Source of the DNA: Centroberyx gerrardi
Lineage: Eukaryota > Chordata > Actinopteri > Beryciformes > Berycidae
DNA: 64,000 nucleotides
Assembly: GCF_048128805.1 (NCBI RefSeq)
Contig: NC_136004.1
Span: 17,854,185 to 17,918,184 of the forward strand
Direction: 5' to 3'
The position numbers and the translations under genes are program-made. Below the pieces are notes generated by a model that saw only the letters and a list, made by a program, of their open reading frames with translations, had not been told where the DNA came from and searched no databases. Below are positions 47,403-58,054 of this stretch, one piece after another. The stretch's first letter is position 1. Each line of letters begins with the position of its first letter.

Positions 47403-49287
47403 ATGTCTAATTCAGTGGAAATGTCTACAGTCGAGTGTTTGAGAAGATTAGTCAACGAGCGACTAACTGCGGCTGCTGAGGAAATATTAGGAGTGTTTGT
47501 AAAAACAATTGTGGAGTACGAGGAAGAGATCGACCGTCAGCGCAGGCTGCTGGATATCGTTTTGAAGCCTGAGATAAGGCTGCACAGGACAGGTTTGTAA
47601 AATCATGTTGAAATCAATCAATAGGCTATTATGGCTCACAATATTGGTTATAGCGGAGCGTATACTGTGCGTAACGATACAGTGGCTGATTTGGCGCTGT
47701 TCGAGGACGTTGCCAATGCAAGACTAAGGAGAGAAATCTGATTTTTCGACATAGTTTTGAATAAAGCTTTTGTACTAGAACTTCTAGAGAGTTTTACTTG
47801 ATTGTCAGTATCGAGAAATTGTCATCAATAGCGGTAATGAATTACTGGTAGCTCATTCTGAGCGGGCAGCACAGAGTGTCAGAATACCTGTATTGACTCT
47901 TGTGTTAATACTTATGATTGGCGGAGCTGACTACAGGCTCCCAGGACTTGGATACCATCTGAATGCTGGCATTGTACCTTTATATGTGTTTGATCAAGTG
48001 TCCCTTCCTTTGTCCTTTCCTTCAGACCCCCCACAGCTGGCTGTTGTTAAGGAGGAGGTTCTCCTTGACCAGCAGCACTGTAACCAGCAGAGGAACTTCA
48101 GTCTGGGTCAAGAGGACCCAGAGCCTCCACAGATTAAAGAGGAACAGGAGGAAGTCTGCACCAGTCAGGAGGGAGAGCAGCCTTTACCGCAGGAGGAGGC
48201 TGATACCTTTGAGTTGACTCCTACTTGTGATGGAAGTGACCACAGTGAGCATCGGTCTGTGCATTCAGATCCCTACCAGACTCAGAGTGTAGCAGAGAAA
48301 GAGCCTCTAGCCAACATCTCATTTAAATGGATCAAATTTGAATCTGACACAGAGGGATCTGCAGTACCAGAACCAGACAGTGACCGCCAGCTCCTCTCTC
48401 ACAACTGTCCTGTAGCTGAGAGCCAAGATTACAAAACATCCAGCGTTGGGAACACAGGAGCAACTAGAACTAAACCAAACAACAAACCTTACAAATGCAA
48501 CAGCTGCAGTAAAGAGTTTTTGTACTTGGCAAACTTAAAAACTCACATGAGAAGCCACACTGGTGAAAGGCCTTTCAGATGTGACACTTGTGGGATAGGG
48601 TTCACCCAAAGGTCCGACTTGAAAAAACACATGGAATGCCACACGGGGGAAAAGCCTTTCAGATGCAGAATTTGCGGAAAAGGATTCACCAATCGATATA
48701 GCATCGCCCCGCATGTTAGAATTCACACAGGCGAGAAGCCGTACACTTGCAACACCTGTGGGAAAAGCTTCAACCTTAGTGCGCTTTTGAAAAAGCACAT
48801 GAGAGTTCACACAGGCGAGAAGCCTTACAGCTGCGTCTACTGCGGGAAGGAGTTTGCCGATGGCTCATCTTTCACAAGGCATCTCCGAGTTCATACAGGG
48901 GACAAACCTTACGAATGTCATTTGTGCGGGAAAAGATTTGCTGTCAAAATCACTTTGAAAATGCACACCAGAACCCACACGGGGCAAAAGCCGTATAAAT
49001 GCAGCACTTGCGGGCAAGCTTTTGCTCAAACCGCAACCCTGATGGGACACATGAGGACCCATACAGGGGAGAAGCCGTTTAAGTGCAGCACTTGCGGGAA
49101 AGGTTTTGCTCAAAAACATGGCCTGAAGGTACACATGATGACCCATACAGGGGAGAAGCCGTACAGATGCAGTTTCTGTGGACGAGGGTTCACCAACAGC
49201 TCAAACCTCAAGAAGCACATGACTGTCCATACTAGTGCTGCACAGAGTACCAGTGATTTAAAAAGTGTCTTCATACTTGATATGTGA
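47403..49287 (+). CDS. C2H2 zinc-finger protein, copy 1 (nine fingers)
   Basis: Putative sequence-specific nuclear DNA-binding protein. Exon 1 is 47403-47592 (63 codons plus one base, donor gtttgt); exon 2 is 48026-49287 after a cttcag acceptor. Splicing restores ...LHRT-DPPQLAVVKEEVLLDQ and gives 483 codons. The N-terminal part (NERLTAAAEEILGVFVKTIV, EEEIDRQRRLLDIV, KPEIRLHR) is a fish-type helical leader I recall from many percomorph zinc-finger genes, followed by an acidic linker (EPPQIKEEQEEVCTSQEGEQ). Nine C2H2 fingers follow from YKCNSCSKEF, with TGEKP-type linkers; all have complete Cys2His2 sets. The start could be Met1 or Met7. An open frame from 47893 is intron read-through, not a start. 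The gene is one half of a tandem pair with 50743-52437. I cannot name a vertebrate orthologue. Confidence 0.92.
47593..48025 (+). other. Intron of zinc-finger gene copy 1
   Basis: 433 bp, almost identical to the copy 2 intron (444 bp). The differences are a few substitutions and two short insertions in copy 2 near 51250 and 51297. Confidence 0.9.
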
Positions 49288-50742
49288 AGTGGTACTAAAC
49301 ATTTTCCAGAATCTGTTCTGTTATTTGAAGTTTAAGATCGAGAGCCCGAGATCCCGGTCCCTCCAGACCTCTCACTATAACTGTGTGTATATCCCAAGTG
49401 TAAGTAGAGGCTTGACTTGAACTTGTCATTACACCATTTGATATTCAGTTACTATTTCATTATTTGGTTGAATGTTTAATTGTTATTTTGTATAGATCCC
49501 TATGAATTAGAGACTATCAGAGGCATGTTTACATAACTCCTCAATTGTTTATATTATTATGCTTTTATATTTTTATTTTTATATTCTAGTTGTGTGCTTA
49601 TATTCTGTTTCCTGTTCTCTGCTGAATCCTTTTACTTTTTGCTGATGCAGCGGCCTAATTTCCCACGAGGATAAATGGTTTCATTTTATCTTAAATAAAC
49701 TGCTCTGGATTTGTCCATGCTGAGTGTGATTGGCTATTTGTTACAAACCCCGACCCTTGTTATGTGAAGGTGTTCATGGCTGGATTAGAAAATCCTGGGT
49801 TGACAAAGCAGGTTGATAACGTTTTTGGTGAGACCAGCTTTGTTGTTTGAGGGAAGTTTTGGATCTAGAACTAATGGGCATTAAAAAGTTTGTAAAAACG
49901 ATTCTGTTTCCGTCTCAGGGCTAGACATGCGAATTTATTGATGAGTGCAATTTTAGAATGGTAAGTATAACCTGCATACTCTTTGGTCACAATGGCACAT
50001 GATTAAAAACCACTGAGCTATAGCCACTTATTTAGTTTCCACTTGCCAAAGCAGAGTCAGTTTGGAGAAAATAATTATGCATGATGAATCAGAATGTAAA
50101 CAATGTAATCAATGTGAGGTTTTAAAGATGTTACAAAATAATAAGCTCTGCAGAGCGGTTGACAGTCCATGATGGGACTAAAGGCTCAATTGCAGTGTTA
50201 GACTTATTCATTTATTTATTTATTTATTTATTTATTTATGTATCTATTTATTTTGTAGCCCCTGTTCTTGATTTCAAATGCAGTAATGACTTTATGGATC
50301 AAAGTCACTAGAAATTCTACACTGTCATACTAACACAAAACTTCTTACACAAAATCACTTCACATGGTTGACTTTGCAGTGGAAATTTAGCACCACCTTG
50401 TGTTCATATCAGGCATTACACTTAATACTAGTGCCCAAGTGTTTCTCAAGTATTGTGGGCTGGAAGCTGGTGGAAGGGAGGAAAATCAATGCGATCCCTC
50501 CCGTCCTGTGAAAACGCACCATTGTAATGCGTTGTTGCAATTTTTACGATCCAATATAAGCTCGTATCTCGTATTATTATTGTTAGTCATGCATTTCCGA
50601 TGAAAGATAAGCTTTAAAAGCTAAAATAATAAGCGGAACGTTTCCCATATAAAATAGAGTAACGTTATATAGAGTCCGGCGGAAGTACACATACAACATG
50701 TGAGAGACGAAGAGTATGGTTAAGCTTTAGAAAAAGTATCTC
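49288..50742 (+). other. 3' flank of zinc-finger copy 1 and upstream region of copy 2
   Basis: The block from about 49560 to 49830 matches 53410-53665 downstream of copy 2, and about 50337-50430 matches 54119-54195, so this flank is part of the duplicated unit. AATAAA at 49694-49699 is a candidate polyadenylation signal. A (TTTA)n run lies at 50207-50253. The 300 bp before copy 2 do not match the region before copy 1. Confidence 0.75.
50207..50253. repeat. (TTTA)n microsatellite
   Basis: About ten ATTT units, slightly interrupted at the end. Confidence 0.95.
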
Positions 50743-52437
50743 ATGTCTAATTCAGTGGAAATGTCTACAGTCGAGTTTTTGAGAAGATTAGTCAACGAGC
50801 GACTAACTGCGGCTGCTGAGGAAATATTAGGAGTGTTTGTAAAAACAATTGTGGAGTACGAGGAAGAGATCGACCGTCAGCGCAGGCTGCTGGATATCGT
50901 TTTGAAGCCTGAGATAAGGCTGCACAGGACAGGTTTGTAAAATCATGTTGAAATCAATCAATAGGCTATTATGGCTCACAATATTGGTTATAGCGGAGCG
51001 TATACTGTGCGTAACGATACAGTGGCTGATTTGGCGCTGTTCGAGGACGTTGCCAATGCAAGACTAAGGAGAGAAATCTGATTTTTCGACATAGTTTTGA
51101 ATAAAGCTTTTGTACTAGAACTTCTAGAGAGTTTTACTTGATTGTCAGTATCGAGAAATTGTCATCAATAGCGGTAATGAATTACTACTAGCTCATCCTG
51201 AGCTGGCAGCACAGAGTGTCAGAATACCTGTATTGACTCTTGTGTTAATACCGGTACTTACGATTGGCGGAGCTGACTACAGGCTCCCAGGACTTGTCTT
51301 GGATACCATCTGAATGCTGGCATTGTACGTTTATATGTGTTTGATCAAGTGTCCCTTCCTTTGTCCTTTCCTTCAGACCCCCCACAGCCGGCTGTTGTTA
51401 AGGACGAGGTTCTCCTTGACCAGCAGCACTGTAACCAGCAGAGGAACTTCAGTCTGGGTCAAGAGGACCCAAAGCCTCCACAGATTAAAGAGGAACAGGA
51501 GGAAGTCTGCACCAGTCAGGAGGGAGAGCAGCCTTTACCGCAGGAGGAGGCTGATACCTTTGAGTTGACTCCTACTTGTGATGGAAGTGACCACAGTGAG
51601 CATCGGTCTGTGCATTCAGATCCTTACCAGACTCAGAGTGTAGCAGAGAAAGAGCCTCTAGCCAACATCTTATTTAAATGGATCAAATTTGAATCTGACA
51701 CAGAGGGATCTGCAGTACCAGAACCAGACAGTGACCGCCAGCTCCTCTCTCACAACTGTCCTGTAGCTGAGAGCCAAGATTACAAAACATCCAGGGTTGG
51801 GAACACAGGAGCAACTAGAACTAAACCAAACAACAAACCTTACAAATGCAACAGCTGCAGTAAAGAGTTTTTGTACTTAGCAAACTTAAAAACTCACATG
51901 AGAAGCCACGCTGGTGAAAGGCCTTTCAGATGTGACACTTGTGGGAAAGCGTTCACCCAAAGGTCCGACTTGAAAAGACACATGGGATGCCACACGGGGG
52001 AAAAGCCTTTCGGATGCAGAATTTGCGGAAAAGAATTCACCTGTGCATCGAACCTCAAACGGCATGTTCGAACCCACACAGGCGAGAAGCCTTACAGCTG
52101 CGTCGACTGCGGGAAGGAGTTTGCCGACGGCTCGGCTTTCTCAAAGCACCTCCGAGTTCATACAGGGGACAAACCTTACGAATGTCATTTGTGCGGGAAA
52201 AGATTTGCTCTCAACTTCACTTTGAAATCACACACCAGAACCCACACAGGGGAAAAGCCGCATACGTGCAGCACTTGCGGGAAAGCTTTTGCTCAAAAAA
52301 ATGGCCTGATAATACACATGAGGACTCATACAGGGGAGAAGCCGTACAGATGCAGTTTCTGTGGACAAGGGTTCACCAACAGCTCAAACCTCAAGAAACA
52401 CATGACTGTCCATACTAGTGTTAGTACCAGTGCTTAA
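50743..52437 (+). CDS. C2H2 zinc-finger protein, copy 2 (seven fingers)
   Basis: Tandem paralogue of 47403-49287. Exon 1 is 50743-50932 and exon 2 is 51377-52437, with the same splice positions and phase, giving 416 codons. Exon 1 differs from copy 1 by one residue (Cys12 to Phe). The linker region differs at only a handful of residues. The finger array has seven complete C2H2 fingers from YKCNSCSKEF to YRCSFCGQGF. Compared with copy 1, the equivalents of its fingers 4 and 7 are absent. Several remaining fingers differ at DNA-contact positions. Probably a nuclear DNA-binding protein with a different target preference. Its tail is HTSVSTSA, where copy 1 has a longer tail ending FILDM. Confidence 0.92.
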
Positions 52438-54200
52438 ATGAATAGTTCAGGAATAGTCGCGTTCATATGAATCTTCCCCACCTGTGTTTACATTCCTACG
52501 CATAGGTGTACTGTACATCACACAAAGTGAAAGGTTTCATCAGTGCAGCCCTGGGTGAACATGAGTGAATAGAAAATCTTTCCACAATCTCAATGGTTGA
52601 TACAATATTTTATCAATGAAAAGTGTGACTACTAGGGCTGCCCCCGACCAAAGATTTTCCTAGTCGACTAGTAGTCGTTAGTTCAAGCCATTAGTCGACT
52701 AGTCGTCGCACGTTTATGATATTATTGTAATTATTTAAATATATATATATTTTTAAAAACACACCGAAGTCGCGGCTTCTCGCGGTCAGAAACACCGGTG
52801 AAATACACTCTGGTTCACCCAAAAAAAACACACAATAGGCGTAGGCTATCAGTCGCTTGCTTTGAGCCCCGGTGCTGCACAGAGCGCTGTCCACTTGTTT
52901 ATTCAAAGTTTATTAATATTGAACAATCGTGTGTCCAAATTGCACCAAATCCGACACTGCACATCCTTGGGTCCCCAGCAATACACCCACCAAGTGCAAC
53001 CCTGGTCTAATAACTTTTTAACGACAAGGTGCAGCTCCCGAATGGAGTTTGAGGTTGTTGTTTTTTTCCCTGCGACTAACTGACCAATGAAAACTTGGTC
53101 GACAAAGACTCTTCTCATCGACTAACGTTTGGTCGACTATTAGGGGGCAGCCCTAGTGACTACTGTACCTTAATGATGAGGCAGTAATTAGCCTGTGTAT
53201 TCACCCTTTTACAGTATCTGCAATTTTCCTCAAGTAGCAGCTACAGTGTTGTTTTTTGCTGTTACAATGTTTTTGTGTTGCTCATATTCATTCATTATAA
53301 TAGTTTGTTGTTCAGAGGACATACATTTTCATAATCCACTTTCCCCCATATTTTCCATTGTTAAAGTCTATTTAATGTGTTGAAATGGTTGGTGGCATAT
53401 GTTTACATAAAATTGTTTATATTTTTAGTTTTGCATTCTAGTTGTGTGCTTATATTCTGTTTTGTTTTCTCTGCTGCATCCTATTACTTTTTGATGCTGC
53501 AGTGGTGTAATTCCTCACAAGGATAAATGGTTTCATCTTATCTTAAATAAGATGCTCTGGATTTGTCCATGCTGCATGTGACCCGACCCTTGTTATGTGA
53601 ATGCGTTCACAGATGGATTAGAAAATCCTGGGTTGAGAAAGCAGGTTGATGACATATTTGGTGAGACACTGCTCTCTAGAATATTAGAGAATAGAATCAG
53701 ATTGTAATTTATACTGGATTGTAACTCAAAACTGTACTGCCCCTTAAACAACTAGACAATTTTTAGTAACTTCCAACACTCTTTGGCACGGAGCCAAAGC
53801 AGAGCCGTAGTTTAGCAAGTAAACAGTAAACTGTGGGACTTCTGCACCGGCTACATCAGTTATGTGCGCAGATTCATTTCAACCAAACTCTTCACCAGCT
53901 GATTCCACCAGTTAGCTCCCTTTCTGGATGAAGTTGTTAATCAGTAAAATCAGCTGGTGTAGTGTTTGTTGTGCGCTTAGTTGCAGCGCTATACTTGACA
54001 CAACTGTTTGTCACTATTACTGTGGAAATTAATATTTTGTTGTCTCCTTAATTAAAAAAAATCAATACTTGGGGTCAAAGTAAATTCTAAGAAATGTTAC
54101 TGTCATTTCATACCAACACAAAACTTATTAAATCACTCCACAGCAGTGGAAGTGTAGCATCACCTTGTGTTCATATCAGGCATTACGCCTAATATTTGCT
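52438..54200 (+). other. 3' flank of zinc-finger copy 2
   Basis: Contains a hAT MITE (52633-53155) absent from copy 1, then the duplicated 3' block at 53410-53665, then further matching pieces to about 54195. In copy 2 the candidate polyadenylation signal reads AATAAG (53546-53551). Confidence 0.75.
52633..53155. mobile_element. 523-bp non-autonomous hAT element (MITE) with perfect target duplication
   Basis: The terminal inverted repeats are TAGGGCTGCCCCC and GGGGGCAGCCCTA. Both flanks carry the same 8 bases, GTGACTAC (52625-52632 and 53156-53163), the hAT hallmark. Subterminal GTCGACTA-type motifs occur on both sides. No transposase frame. The element is absent from the matching flank of copy 1. 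Confidence 0.93.
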
Positions 54201-54297
54201 TTATATTACAGAGGAAAAGAAAACTCTTTGCTACATTGAGGCAAAATACCACTCATGAATCAGAAGGAAGGATCTCAACAACCAACAGAGTGTGTAG

Positions 54298-54301
<4 letters not shown>

Positions 54302-54337
<36 letters not shown>
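54302..54337. repeat. (TG)n microsatellite
   Basis: About 17 TG units. Confidence 0.97.
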
Positions 54338-54985
54338 GGGGCACAGGGGTTAAAAATCCAGAACCTTCCCTTTTAACTTGTTAGATCAATCATTCCAGCA
54401 TCACCACTTATTGTCACATCACATCAGAACACAGACTTCCTGAAACCACATTGGCCAGTGTAGCTAGGCTTAGACTGGCTGCCATACTGTGGTAAAAGCG
54501 GAGAGCCTCTTTAGTCCGGCCTGCCCACTGAGTCTGCTTTGACTTGTGGTTGAAGCTAACCACCTGAGAGGGCTCGTTTCTGCCTCCAAACCAAATGTGT
54601 TTTCATTGTGTTTCTCCTGCAAGGATGTTGGCTGCAGAGCTAATTGTGGGTTTGTACCCCTTCCGTCCCTTTTAATTCCTTGGCACCCACACATAGAAAG
54701 ACAGCGATAATATATAATGATTAAAAAATTGTCTGTGTCTGTCAGTCCAGACCACCTACAGTACCTGCCTCTCTTTACTGTATATCTATCTGTCTGTGTG
54801 TATTTTCCTGCTTGGGTCTGTCAGTCAGTGCGTCTGTCAGTGGGTCAGTGAGTCATTCTGGGGTCCAGACCTGCAGCGGCCCCGGTGTCATTTTGGTCCA
54901 TTAGCGGCCCACAGGTGGGCTCATAAATCATCTGTAGATTGCGTTTACACAGCTGCTTGAAACCCCCCAACTCTCCCTTCCCTCC

Positions 54986-55082
54986 ACACACACACACACA
55001 CACACACCACACACACCAATGCATGCACATGAAGACACATACACACACACACAAATCCATACACATGAAGACACACACACCA
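54986..55082. repeat. Compound CA-rich repeat
   Basis: CA runs separated by two copies of a CATGAAGACACA-containing unit. Confidence 0.9.
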
Positions 55083-57484
55083 ATTTCAAACCGTTTCAAA
55101 CAGGCAAATATTTCTTATTTTGATTGGCTTGTTTTACTTAGTAAATGTGTGAAAAGTATGATTTTCTGATTGATGGAAAGCAAGTGAGGGACCTCACCAC
55201 AGGTTACAAGAACAGTAAATATTGGTGGCTGAAGTGCGATGTCAGAAACTGCAGATGTTTTACCACAGTGACCAACCAGTCCCGCTGTTGGAACCATGGT
55301 TACCTACTACAAGCTCTGTTCAAAGTGGTAATCTGAAATATCCATGCTTTGTTTTTTTTGGTTAATTTTCTATTCTATGATTATTATTATGATTATTATT
55401 AGTCTTTTGCTGTGGTGTTTTACCACTGCACTGGGCAATCAAACTCCAGTAGTCCAGTACTGTTTCCACACCGACAGTACTCTGTTGATGACGTTTACTT
55501 TGAGTTTCTGTAGGTGGCAGGAAAGCCCTACCTGACACTGGGTGTTCAGAACAGCAAATATTAAAGCTTTCATGAACTGGGAATAAGTGGAATCACTATT
55601 GTGGTAATTCAATTGGCAATAGAGGGTAGCAAAAGGGACGTTTTTTTATATGAAAATTTCACAGATTATTACTTTAACAACTGTTTCATTTCTCCTGAAG
55701 ACATTTTTGCATTCTCAAATTGATTAACCTTTTGGTATAGCAACTGAAAGTATGTGACAGCTAAACTTGAGTTTTCTATGTATTTTAAAGCTGTTAAAAT
55801 GTTTGTTTACATGGATAATGTTTTTGAATTTTGAAGCAAAACAAACATACTTTTGGGTTACGATCAATGCAAAAACCTTATTTTCCATAGATAAGTCAAA
55901 CTCTTGAATAATCGTTGTAAATACATCTTAAATGTATGTGGACAAACACTTTCTGGATTGGAGTTTAAGAAAGTTGTCAAGATCTGTGACTTAAGGAGAC
56001 AAATCAATGGCACAACAAACTGCTGGGACTTTGTTAACCAGTGGAGTAAAGGTAAATTTGTTGGAAATGAGAGATATTGGGTTGTGTTGGGGCAAGGGTT
56101 GGCGGACATGAAAGGCGAGGGTTAGGACCCCCAGCAGGGGGCTGTCAGTGGGAGGGTCCTGGGGCCCCCGGCCTCGCTCTGTCCTGCAAGGTGCCTGTCA
56201 CCAGGAATTGGAATCACACCCATGGGTGCATTCAAACACTCTGAATGTATGTATGTACACGTGAATATAATCACCGAGACAAACACAAAGCACTGTACAA
56301 TGACTCCTTCGCCCGTGCTGCAGCAAGAGGTAGATGGGGGCCGCAGTGTAGTCCTGTTTACCAACCTGCATTCATTCATTGACAAGACCACGCCATGCAA
56401 GGGGTTTTAACCAAAACAAGGAGAGAGGATGCTGATTGTGGTCAGATGGTCTGGTGTTGGCTCTTGCCTCTGGAATGCAATCAGCTGTTCCTTCCTCTGC
56501 CTCGCTCACACTTTCCTGTTGTTGTTGCCTTCATTTCCTGCTAGCCACGGACCACAGAGACAAAAACAATAACAGCCAGCAACACCTTGATGTGTCAGTT
56601 CGAAAGACGCGGACACATGAGGCATACACACACGCTCAGATGTGCATGCCACACACCAACAAGTGGATTCACTCTCTCAGATCTGCTGTAAGACCATGTG
56701 TAAAGCTTGCCAGGGGGCCGATCCACTGCAGTAAATGGGATGGAATTAAAGCCCCAGTCTGTAATTGTAATTGTATGACATCAGATCTACAGGGGTAACG
56801 CTCTGATCTGTAATCATAACATGGTACCCTCTGTTGGAACTGTACTGGCTTTGTTTATGTTTTGATTTATCTTCATTTCATTTGAACATTTCATTGTTTC
56901 ACTCTCAAACTGTTTGACTGAGCTTTATAGAAAGACTGACAGTATGTGGTATCTAAATATCTTTTGGATTTTTGTATATTATAAACTGAAGCATGAATTC
57001 ATCTAATCAGTTTGATCATAACCTCTAACTGATCTTTATGTTGTGTGTGTCTCCTATTATGCTGATTTTATATATGAAAAAGGAAGTTCTTCTTTAAACC
57101 ATTTTCTTTTTGATAAAAATGTTTATTCAACACTTAAGAAGAAATTCTGAATACAAATATGACAGGTACACATACCTGATCTTCTCTAGGTTCAGAAACA
57201 TTACTGTATAAGGTCACTAAGCTTTAGGGGGGTTGAGGATTTCTAGTCTAATAAGATTCTTCTATGCACCAACAGTGATGCAAAAGCAACTATTTTCAAC
57301 ACCTGAAGAAGCATGTCAAAACTACCTGCACCTTGGCAAAAGTGCAGCACTGTTGTGTTGGCAGCAACACTGTGAAGTATTTTCATAACCTTAACCCTAA
57401 AACTGTTTGTGACAAGCAGTTACAAATTTGAAAGTGAAAAGCATAGAATTCATTTATAAGGACTGATCAGCAGGTCTTGGTGTT

Positions 57485-58054
57485 ATGGCTATGCTCGCAC
57501 TGCAGCTGAAAGTGTCCCAATTCTGATTTCTTTCCCTCATGGATGTGATGTTTTCTAATCAGTGTGAACAACAAAAAGCTGCATGTCACATTTTTTCAAT
57601 TCCAGTCTGGACCACATGGATACCTGGTACAAAATTGGATCCCAAGGCATGTGACCTACATGCGAGTTGTATTTGAACACTCAAATAGGAATTAGAGGAA
57701 GTAAATCTTATGTCATTCACCTGAGACAATTGTCATAACTTGACATATTGACATAACTGAGACACAACAATGGAAAGAAAGCGAAATAGCCGACTTGATT
57801 GGTATTTGGGGAGACGCCTCAATTCAGTCAAAACTCACAGGCACATTCCATAACTGAAATGTGGTCGAAATGTGGTCGAAATAAGCGGGATAAACATTGG
57901 TACATAAACAGATGAGAACTCTTTTGCTGTCAGTTAATATTGGCATCGGATACGGGTTACATCCTAGAATAGAGATGGACGGTCATGCAAAAATATCAGA
58001 CATGAGCAGCAATTTGGAACTGAGCATTAAGGTCTGTGGTGTGAACGCAGCCAT
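57485..58054. mobile_element. Probable MITE with diverged inverted ends
   Basis: The left end TATGGCTATGCTCGCACTGC and the reverse complement of the right end, TATGGCTGCGTTCACACCAC, agree at most positions. The interior has the short blocks typical of fish repeats (CCAGTCTGGACCACATGG). It is old and diverged; the superfamily was not assigned. Confidence 0.55.

Larger units (their letters stand above)
47394..54195. repeat. Tandem segmental duplication of a zinc-finger gene unit (about 3.0-3.4 kb)
   Basis: Unit 1 runs from about 47394 to 50430 and unit 2 from about 50734 to 54195. The match starts nine bases before the first ATG (AGTATCTCATG in both), so the proximal promoters are not the same. 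Exon 1, intron and linker exon are nearly identical; flanks match in blocks broken by indels and the hAT insertion. Confidence 0.85.

Noticed and set aside
47893-48025. Continuous open frame running into zinc-finger exon 2 from 47893
   Set aside because: It lies in the intron. The matching intron of copy 2 lacks the same start, and splicing from exon 1 restores the family reading LHRT-DPPQ.
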